This document shows, piece by piece, positions 1 to 5,488 of a DNA stretch of 5,488 nt. The position numbers and the translations under genes are program-made. How positions within the stretch are numbered: the stretch's first letter is position 1; each line of letters starts with the position of its first letter. The notes below the pieces were generated by a model, which had not been told where the DNA came from, searched no databases, and saw only the letters and a program-made list of their open reading frames with translations. Origin of the DNA: Lachnospiraceae bacterium (GTDB lineage Bacteria; Bacillota; Clostridia; Lachnospirales; Lachnospiraceae). The stretch spans positions 1 to 5,488 of the forward strand of contig JAFSBP010000059.1 in the NCBI GenBank assembly GCA_017437205.1, read 5' to 3'.

Positions 1-3000
1 ACATCACTGCCGCATCGAACATGCCCATCTCATAGACACCCTCGACGTTCTTATACAGCCCATATCCGATTCTCTCGGAGTGACCCATCTTTCCGAATAC
101 TCTTCCATCCGGTGAGGTGATACCCTCGATGGCGAATGCGGAGTTGTTCGGGTTGAAGCGCACATCTGTGGTGGGTGCGCCGGACAGATCCACGTACTGG
201 GTTGCGATCTGGCCGTTCTTTGCCAGTTCCATTACGAGAGCGTCGCTTGCCAGGAAGCGTCCCTCGCCGTGGGAGATCGGCACGCTGTACACATCGCCCA
301 CCTGGGTGTTCATCAGCCAAGGGGACTTATTGGACGCGATCCGTGTCTGCACCATTCTGGACTGGTGGCGGCTGATGGTGTTGAAGGTCAGGGTAGGGCA
401 ATTCTCATCGGTGTCGATGATCTTGCCGTAGGGTACCAGACCTAATTTGATCAGTGCCTGGAAGCCGTTGCAGATACCGGCCATCAGACCGTCCTTCTGC
501 TCTAAGAGCTCGGTTACGCCGTCCTTTACCGCACCGTTACGGAAGAATGCGGTGATGAACTTACCGGAGCCGTCGGGCTCGTCGCCGCCGGAGAAGCCTC
601 CGGGGATAAATACGATCTGAGCCTGCTTCAGGCGGTCTGCGAAGTAGTCCACAGACTGGGAAATGCCGGAAGCGGTCAGGTTTCGGATGACGATGATCTC
701 AGCCTCTGCACCTGCTCTCTCCAGAGCCTTTGCGGTGTCGAACTCGCAGTTGGTGCCGGGGAAGACAGGGATCAGTACGCGGGGCTTCGCTGCCTTGATG
801 GCGGGAGTTGCCCACTCAGTTGCCTTGTGCTCGAAGGCAGGGATCTCCTTGTCGTCCTGAGCGATATTGCAGGAGTAGATGGGCTCCAGCTTGTCCTCGT
901 AGATCTTCTGCAGACCGCCGAGGCAGAGCTTCTCATCCTTGTAGGTGATGGCCTCCTCTTCGGTGGTCCAGCCCAGGAGCTTTCCTTCCATCACATCGCC
1001 ACACTTGTCGATGATCTTCTTCGCGCAGTTTACGCAGCCGTCCACTTCCAGAACAAAGCCGCCGTAAGAGTAACCGAACATTTCCTCCATGGAAACTGCC
1101 TCGTCATAAGCGAAGCCGATGCGGTTACCGATAGCCATCTTAAGAACTGCCTCAGCCACGCCGCCGTAGGTGGGGGTGTAAGCAGCCACTACCTTGCCCT
1201 TGCGCATCTGATCGGTTACCAGATCAAATACTGCCTTCAGAGATTCTACCTTGGGCAGGTGGTTCTCGTCGTAGACAGGTTTTACCAAAACTACCGGATG
1301 TCCGGCAGACTTAAACTCATTGGATACCACGTCGTCCACACACTCGGTGGTCACTGCGAAGGATACCAGTGTGGGCGGAACATCCAGCTTCTCGAAGGAA
1401 CCGCTCATGGAGTCCTTGCCGCCGATGGCTGCGATCTCCAGATCCTTCTGTGCCTTGAACGCGCCAAGGAGTGCAGCCATGGGCTTGCCCCAGCGTCTGC
1501 CATCCTTCATGGGCTTCTCGAAGTACTCCTGGAAGGTCAGATATACATCCTCGAACTTCGCGCCGGTAGCGATCAGCTTCGCCACGGACTCTACCACTGC
1601 CAGATATGCGCTGTGGTAAGGGCTCTTCTCCGCGATGAAGGGGTTGTAGCCCCAGCTCATCAGTGAGCAGGACTTGGTCTCCTTCTTCTCCATGGAGATC
1701 TTGTGTGCCATTGCCTGGATGGGAGTCTGCTGATACTTTCCGCCGAAAGGCATCAGGACGGTGCCTGCGCCGATGGATGCGTCGAAACGTTCGGAAAGAC
1801 CGCGCTTGGAGCAGACATTCAGGTCGCCTGCCAAAGCCTTGTAGCCCTCGCTAAAGTCAGCGGGCACTTCTTTTCTATAACACTTAGGTGCGGTGGGAAC
1901 CACGTCAATGTGCTTCTCTGCACCGTTGGAATTCAAAAATTCACGGGAGATATCAACGATATTCTTTCCGTTCCACTTCATCACGAGGCGGGGTTCCTCG
2001 GTAACGGTGGCAACCACAGTTGCCTCCAGGTTCTCGCTGTCTGCCAGTTCGAGGAAGCGGGCAACATCCTTCGCCTCAACCACAACTGCCATACGCTCCT
2101 GAGACTCGCTGATTGCCAGCTCGGTGCCGTCCAAACCGTCGTACTTCTTGGGAACCGCGTTCAGATCGATCACCAAGCCGTCTGCCAGTTCACCGATGGC
2201 TACAGACACACCGCCTGCGCCGAAGTCGTTACAACGCTTGATCAGGCGGGAAGCCTCCGCATTGCGGAACAGTCTCTGGAGCTTACGCTCCTCGGGTGCA
2301 TTACCCTTCTGAACCTCTGCGCCGCAGGTTTCAATGGATTTCAGATTGTGTGCCTTGGAGGAACCGGTAGCTCCGCCGCAGCCGTCACGTCCGGTACGTC
2401 CGCCCAACAGGATAACGATGTCTCCGTCCTCGGGACGCTCACGGCGTACATTCTCCGCGGGAGCCGCTGCGATCACCGCACCGATCTCCATACGCTTTGC
2501 CGCATAACCGTCATGATAAAGCTCATCTACCTGACCGGTAGCCAAACCGATCTGGTTTCCGTAGGAACTGTAGCCTGCCGCTGCGGTGGTCACCAATTTA
2601 CGCTGAGGGAGCTTGCCCTCGATAGTCTCGCTAACAGGCTTTAAGGGATCTGCCGCTCCTGTCACACGCATTGCTGCGTATACATAGGAACGTCCGGACA
2701 ACGGGTCACGGATGGCGCCGCCGATACAGGTCGCTGCGCCGCCGAAAGGCTCGATCTCGGTGGGATGATTGTGGGTCTCATTCTTGAACAGTAACAGCCA
2801 CTGCTCCTTCTCACCGTTCGCATCCACCTCAATCTTCACGGTACAAGCATTGATCTCCTCGGACTCGTCCAGCTTATCCAGCTTTCCATTTGCTCTCAGA
2901 TACTTTCCTGCCAGGGTTCCGATGTCCATCAGGTTGATAGGCTTGGTACGTCCCAGAGACTTTCTGGTCTCCAGATAATCCTCGTAGGTCTTCTGAAGCA

Positions 3001-3718
3001 GCTCGTCCTCAAAGGTCACATTGTCGATGGTGGTGAGGAACGTGGTATGACGACAGTGATCGGACCAGTAGGTGTCGATCATCTTAATCTCGGTAATGGT
3101 GGGGTTTCTCTTCTCCCCGATGAAATAGCTCTGGCAGAACTTGATATCATCGATATCCATCGCCAGACCTTTCTCTGCGATGAATGCTGCCAGACCGGCC
3201 TCATCCAGCTCAATAAATCCGTCAACGGTAGCAACCTCGGTGGGGATCACATAGTCCATTGCCAGTGTCTCTACCGGCTCCAGAGAAGCCTCACGTGCCT
3301 CCACAGGGTTGATCACGTACTTCTTAATCTGAGCGATCTCCGCCTCGGTGAGGTCACCGTACAGCAGATACACCTTCGCCGTGCGAACGGTAGGGCGCTC
3401 CTTCTGGGAAATGATCTGGATACACTGAGCCGCGGAATCCGCTCTCTGGTCAAACTGTCCGGGCAGATACTCCACCGCAAATACAGTCGCACCGGTCATA
3501 TCCAGTTCCTTCGCCACGGTGTCAAGCTGAGGCTCGGAAAATACCACTTTCGTGCAGTACTCAAACAGATCCCCCTCGATATTCTCCACATCGTAACGGT
3601 TCAAGAGGCGCAGATTCGTAAGACTCTTGATCTGAAGCAAAGATACAATATCATTCTTCAGCGCGGTAGCCTCGTGCGCCAAACCTTCTTTTTTCTCAAC
3701 GTAAATTCTGTAAACCAT
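1..3718 (-). CDS. purL: Phosphoribosylformylglycinamidine (FGAM) synthase, single-chain form, 3' end cut by the window edge
   Basis: This cytosolic enzyme converts FGAR, glutamine and ATP to FGAM, glutamate, ADP and phosphate, step 4 of purine synthesis. I read 1239 codons without a stop; the last visible residues (FDAAVM) resemble the family C-terminus, so only a few residues and the stop are probably missing. Residues about 1-150 form a PurS-like N-domain with LPGQFDQRADSAAQC. A linker follows, ending in WSDHCRH (218-224). The first synthase half has NETHNHPTE (313-321), GGAIRD (333-338), GGRTGRDGCGG (439-449) and NDFGAGG (497-503). The second half has DASIGAG (from 646) and GGKDSMS (766-772). 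The PurQ-like glutaminase begins near 975 with FPGTNC and carries GICNGFQ with nucleophile C1083, plus H1213 and E1215 in GHSER, so the catalytic triad is complete. The start at 3718 is preferred because GGAAGG lies 10 bases upstream. An in-frame ATG at 3736 lacks a good ribosome binding site. It follows the phospholipase-C-like gene after 75 bases. Identity is secure. Confidence 0.97.
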   Translation of the reverse strand, partial: MVYRIYVEKKEGLAHEATALKNDIVSLLQIKSLTNLRLLNRYDVENIEGDLFEYCTKVVFSEPQLDTVAKELDMTGATVFAVEYLPGQFDQRADSAAQCIQIISQKERPTVRTAKVYLLYGDLTEAEIAQIKKYVINPVEAREASLEPVETLAMDYVIPTEVATVDGFIELDEAGLAAFIAEKGLAMDIDDIKFCQSYFIGEKRNPTITEIKMIDTYWSDHCRHTTFLTTIDNVTFEDELLQKTYEDYLETRKSLGRTKPINLMDIGTLAGKYLRANGKLDKLDESEEINACTVKIEVDANGEKEQWLLLFKNETHNHPTEIEPFGGAATCIGGAIRDPLSGRSYVYAAMRVTGAADPLKPVSETIEGKLPQRKLVTTAAAGYSSYGNQIGLATGQVDELYHDGYAAKRMEIGAVIAAAPAENVRRERPEDGDIVILLGGRTGRDGCGGATGSSKAHNLKSIETCGAEVQKGNAPEERKLQRLFRNAEASRLIKRCNDFGAGGVSVAIGELADGLVIDLNAVPKKYDGLDGTELAISESQERMAVVVEAKDVARFLELADSENLEATVVATVTEEPRLVMKWNGKNIVDISREFLNSNGAEKHIDVVPTAPKCYRKEVPADFSEGYKALAGDLNVCSKRGLSERFDASIGAGTVLMPFGGKYQQTPIQAMAHKISMEKKETKSCSLMSWGYNPFIAEKSPYHSAYLAVVESVAKLIATGAKFEDVYLTFQEYFEKPMKDGRRWGKPMAALLGAFKAQKDLEIAAIGGKDSMSGSFEKLDVPPTLVSFAVTTECVDDVVSNEFKSAGHPVVLVKPVYDENHLPKVESLKAVFDLVTDQMRKGKVVAAYTPTYGGVAEAVLKMAIGNRIGFAYDEAVSMEEMFGYSYGGFVLEVDGCVNCAKKIIDKCGDVMEGKLLGWTTEEEAITYKDEKLCLGGLQKIYEDKLEPIYSCNIAQDDKEIPAFEHKATEWATPAIKAAKPRVLIPVFPGTNCEFDTAKALERAGAEAEIIVIRNLTASGISQSVDYFADRLKQAQIVFIPGGFSGGDEPDGSGKFITAFFRNGAVKDGVTELLEQKDGLMAGICNGFQALIKLGLVPYGKIIDTDENCPTLTFNTISRHQSRMVQTRIASNKSPWLMNTQVGDVYSVPISHGEGRFLASDALVMELAKNGQIATQYVDLSGAPTTDVRFNPNNSAFAIEGITSPDGRVFGKMGHSERIGYGLYKNVEGVYEMGMFDAAVM

Positions 3719-3728
3719 ATGTATGTTT

Positions 3729-3734
3729 CCTTCC
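3729..3734 (-). promoter_or_regulatory. Ribosome binding site of purL
   Basis: On the minus strand this reads GGAAGG, ending 10 bases before the ATG at 3718. The spacing is slightly long but usable. The site lies just inside the alternative in-frame ATG at 3736-3734, so it can serve only the downstream start. This decides the start choice: no purine-rich stretch precedes the upstream ATG. Confidence 0.7.
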
Positions 3735-3743
3735 ATATGTATT

Positions 3744-3760
3744 GGTATCGGTGATACCGA
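3744..3760 (-). repeat. Two overlapping small inverted repeats in the purL leader
   Basis: In the message strand, GGTATC and GATACC (3758-3753 and 3749-3744) form a perfect 6-base-pair stem around the loop ACC. Shifted slightly, TCGGT and ACCGA (3760-3756 and 3752-3748) form a 5-base-pair stem around ATC, extendable by a G-U pair. The two stems share bases and cannot form together. The element ends about 10 bases before the purL Shine-Dalgarno sequence. No run of T follows it, so it is not an intrinsic terminator. It could be a protein-binding dyad, a weak leader hairpin, or chance; function is unknown. Confidence 0.45.
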
Positions 3761-3793
3761 CATGTTAGTTTTACAAAGCTAATTGCTACGTGC

Positions 3794-4459
3794 TCAGTCA
3801 ATTGACAGAACACTTTCAATATATTGTACCGCATCTTCCACGAATTTGTCCATCTCTATTTTTGATAAATAGGGATATTCTCGGTCCAAATTCTCTTTTT
3901 TGCTGCGGTAAAAACCGGTTATATACTTTCTGCGGTCGTCAAAGGCATCCTTCGCAAAGATATCCAGATAATCATTTTCAAAATCGACTGCCTGTTCATA
4001 GATTTGAAATGCCCTGAAATCCGGGTGATCTCTCAGGTAGAGGAAGTCTAAATCATACCAGTCCTTCTTCCACTTCCAGGTCATCCCCTTCGGATCTGCT
4101 TCGTAAGCTGCACGGTATTTTTCTACCGATGGATACCAAACTTCCCGCTTCCACAGAACATCTGTCCAAAGGTGTACAATGTATCCCAGATAAAAAGAAT
4201 ACTGCTTCACATTATACGTTTTCCTCATCTCTTCGGTAAAATACAGCCCGATAAAATGCGCTATACTTTTCTCTGTGGTGCCTCCCTCCGAAATTTGGAA
4301 ATGAGACGTCTTTTTATCCGGTACATAGGCACTCCAGTCTGGTGTCGGTACTCCACTGTCCGGCGCGATATTGCCCACAACGAATGCGGTTTCGTCCAAA
4401 CCCTCCAGCTTATCCAGCAATGCATCGGCGACACGCAGATGAACCATCCATGATGCCAT
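3794..4459 (-). CDS. Zinc-dependent phospholipase C-like protein, function unknown
   Basis: This 221-residue protein begins MASWMVHLRVAD and resembles Clostridial proteins usually annotated as the zinc-dependent phospholipase C family (PF00882-like). Potential metal ligands typical of that fold are visible: H7 in MVHLRVAD, D34 in GNIAPDSG, H53 in TSHF, possibly H68 in IAHF, and H96 with D100 in GYIVHLWTD. The C-terminal third is rich in charged and aromatic residues and has no motif I recognise. There is no signal peptide or clear membrane segment, so unlike secreted Clostridium phospholipases it is probably cytoplasmic; its substrate is unknown. The ATG is preceded by AGAGG with 8 bases of spacing, and the gene starts 15 bases after purD, implying cotranscription. 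Sampled stretches are much more AT-rich than purL (19 and 20 G+C per 60 bases at 3841 and 3961, against 38 at 2341), although 4021-4080 has 30. The family call is from memory of motifs; a purine-related role is unproven. Confidence 0.8.
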   Translation of the reverse strand: MASWMVHLRVADALLDKLEGLDETAFVVGNIAPDSGVPTPDWSAYVPDKKTSHFQISEGGTTEKSIAHFIGLYFTEEMRKTYNVKQYSFYLGYIVHLWTDVLWKREVWYPSVEKYRAAYEADPKGMTWKWKKDWYDLDFLYLRDHPDFRAFQIYEQAVDFENDYLDIFAKDAFDDRRKYITGFYRSKKENLDREYPYLSKIEMDKFVEDAVQYIESVLSID

Positions 4460-4467
4460 CTTTATAT

Positions 4468-4472
4468 CCTCT
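4468..4472 (-). promoter_or_regulatory. Ribosome binding site of the phospholipase-C-like gene
   Basis: The minus strand reads AGAGG here, 8 bases before the ATG at 4459 and two bases after the purD stop codon (4477-4475). The tight packing supports translation from a shared message, with ribosomes finishing purD close to this start. It also supports the MASWM start. Confidence 0.65.
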
Positions 4473-4474
4473 GA

Positions 4475-5488
4475 TTACTGCAATGCCTTCAACGCTCTCT
4501 GACCAATATCCTTCCGGTAGAAGCTGTTGTCCATCTTCACCTTCGCGGTATGTGCATAGGATTTCTCGATTGCCTCCTCCAGTGTATCTGCAATCGCCGT
4601 CACACCCAGTACACGACCTCCATCGGAAAGCAGTTCGCCGTTTGCACCCAACTTCGCGCCTGCCACGAAGATTTCCTTATCCTCTTCTGCTTCAGGAAGG
4701 GTGATCTCGAAGCCTTTCTTGTATGCGGTAGGGTAGCCCTCGCTTGCCACGATAACGCAGCATGCGGACTTCTCGCTGAACTTCACCTCAGTCTCAGCCA
4801 GTGTTCCGTTTGCGGTCGCCTGCATTACGGTCAGCAGATCGCTCTCCAACAGGGGAAGAACTACCTGAGTCTCGGGGTCGCCGAAACGGCAGTTATACTC
4901 GATCACCTTGGGACCGTCAGGAGTGATCATCAGACCGAAATATAAACATCCTCTGAACTCGCGTCCCTCAGCCTTCATCGCACTGATAGTGGGCAGGAAA
5001 ATCTTCTCCATACACTCTGCTGCCACCGCCTCAGTATAGTAGGGATTTGAAGCAATCGTACCCATACCACCGGTGTTCAGACCCTCGTCATTATCATGGG
5101 CACGTTTGTGATCCATGGAAGAAATCATAGGGATCACCACGTTTCCGTCGGTGAAGGAAAGCACAGACACCTCAGGCCCGGTCAAAAACTCCTCGATAAC
5201 GATCTGAGAACCGCTGGCACCAAAAATCTTGTCTTCCATCATAGAGTGAACGGCTTCCTTTGCCTCCTCGCGGGTCTGGGCAATGATCACGCCCTTGCCG
5301 AGAGCCAGACCGTCCGCCTTGATTACCGTAGGGATCGGTGCCGTCTCAAGGTACTCCAGCGCAGCATTCATCTCAGTGAACACCTCATACGCCGCGGTAG
5401 GGATACCATACTTCTTCATCAGGTTCTTAGAGAACACCTTGCTTCCCTCAATAATGGCCGCATTTGCCTTGGGGCCAAAACAGGGAAT
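4475..5488 (-). CDS. purD: Phosphoribosylamine-glycine ligase (GAR synthetase), 5' end cut by the window edge
   Basis: PurD joins phosphoribosylamine and glycine using ATP to make GAR, step 2 of purine synthesis, in the cytosol. The frame is open to the right edge and gives 337 residues from IPCFGPKANAA to the TAA stop at 4477-4475. Compared with the usual length of about 425, roughly 90 N-terminal residues are missing. Numbered from the first visible residue: FGPKANAAIIEGSK (4-17) closes the N-domain; KADGLALGKG (57-66) is the ATP-grasp nucleotide-binding loop; GLNTGGMGT (136-144) is the conserved glycine-rich segment; EYNCRFGDPETQ (197-208) is the GARS signature, with E197 and N199 placed as magnesium ligands of the ATP-grasp fold. 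The C-domain ends with GRVLGVTAIADTLEEA and the tail ALKALQ. The GTG at 5437 is an internal valine, not the start, because conserved family sequence continues upstream of it. No frameshift or missing key residue is visible. Confidence 0.96.
   Translation of the reverse strand: MPCFGPKANAAIIEGSKVFSKNLMKKYGIPTAAYEVFTEMNAALEYLETAPIPTVIKADGLALGKGVIIAQTREEAKEAVHSMMEDKIFGASGSQIVIEEFLTGPEVSVLSFTDGNVVIPMISSMDHKRAHDNDEGLNTGGMGTIASNPYYTEAVAAECMEKIFLPTISAMKAEGREFRGCLYFGLMITPDGPKVIEYNCRFGDPETQVVLPLLESDLLTVMQATANGTLAETEVKFSEKSACCVIVASEGYPTAYKKGFEITLPEAEEDKEIFVAGAKLGANGELLSDGGRVLGVTAIADTLEEAIEKSYAHTAKVKMDNSFYRKDIGQRALKALQ

Larger units (their letters stand above)
3719..3793. other. Spacer between the phospholipase-C-like gene and purL
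   Basis: This 75-base gap is the largest non-coding stretch in the window. It holds the overlapping inverted repeats, the purL ribosome binding site, and two copies of CATATG 18 bases apart (3734-3739 and 3716-3721), each containing an in-frame ATG. I found no convincing -35/-10 promoter pair, no terminator and no match to a PurR box or purine riboswitch core. PurL is therefore most likely read from an upstream promoter together with purD. Confidence 0.6.

Noticed and set aside
827..1666. Plus-strand open frame of 279 codons opposite purL
   Set aside because: It lies wholly antisense to a clear FGAM synthase with intact motifs. Its protein is low in recognisable domains, and the opening is explained by purL codon bias leaving few stops on the other strand.
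1703..2644. Plus-strand open frame of 313 codons opposite purL
   Set aside because: Same reason: it covers the conserved synthase motifs of purL in antisense and shows no family motif of its own.
3047..3754. Plus-strand open frame of 235 codons running opposite the purL N-terminus and leader
   Set aside because: It is an antisense shadow whose last codons simply mirror the purL leader. There is no recognisable protein family and no convincing promoter or ribosome binding site.
3772..3801. Possible promoter for purL: TTGACT on the minus strand followed by TTTGTA at 18 bases
   Set aside because: The -35-like element is good, but the -10-like hexamer matches the consensus poorly and the spacing is not ideal. 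Not enough to call a promoter.
3797..3806. Perfect 10-base palindrome GTCAATTGAC at the 3' end of the phospholipase-C-like gene
   Set aside because: It lies inside the last codons of the gene and is not extended by flanking symmetry, and a site of this length can occur by chance. No U-tract follows, so it is not a terminator.

Overview
This window looks like part of a de novo purine biosynthesis operon from a Firmicute of the class Clostridia, most likely Lachnospiraceae-like. The assignment rests on the single-chain, roughly 1240-residue FGAM synthase of the type used by Clostridia, the style of the PurD sequence, the Shine-Dalgarno sequences, and moderate GC content. It is inferred from protein character, not from a database search. 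All three genes lie on the minus strand, so transcription runs from right to left.

Layout in transcription order: (1) 5488-4475 is the C-terminal 337 codons of purD (phosphoribosylamine-glycine ligase); the N-terminus lies beyond the right edge. (2) 4459-3794 is a 221-residue protein resembling the zinc-dependent phospholipase C family, which starts only 15 bases after the purD stop. (3) 3793-3719 is a 75-base spacer with a small pair of overlapping inverted repeats and the purL ribosome binding site. (4) 3718 to the left edge is purL (FGAM synthase), read without any stop for 1239 codons. It lacks only its last few residues and its stop codon.

PurD makes glycinamide ribonucleotide (GAR) from phosphoribosylamine and glycine (step 2). 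After formylation by PurN or PurT, not present here, PurL amidates the product FGAR to FGAM using glutamine and ATP (step 4). The middle gene has no known role in purine synthesis and is the only non-textbook element. It also looks more AT-rich than its neighbours in hand-counted samples.

The window is nearly all coding. No RNA genes, mobile elements, CRISPR arrays, riboswitches or clear terminators were seen. The long plus-strand open frames opposite purL are shadows of its codon usage. I see no strong evidence for an undescribed system; the embedded phospholipase-C-like gene and the purL leader are the points worth a second look.
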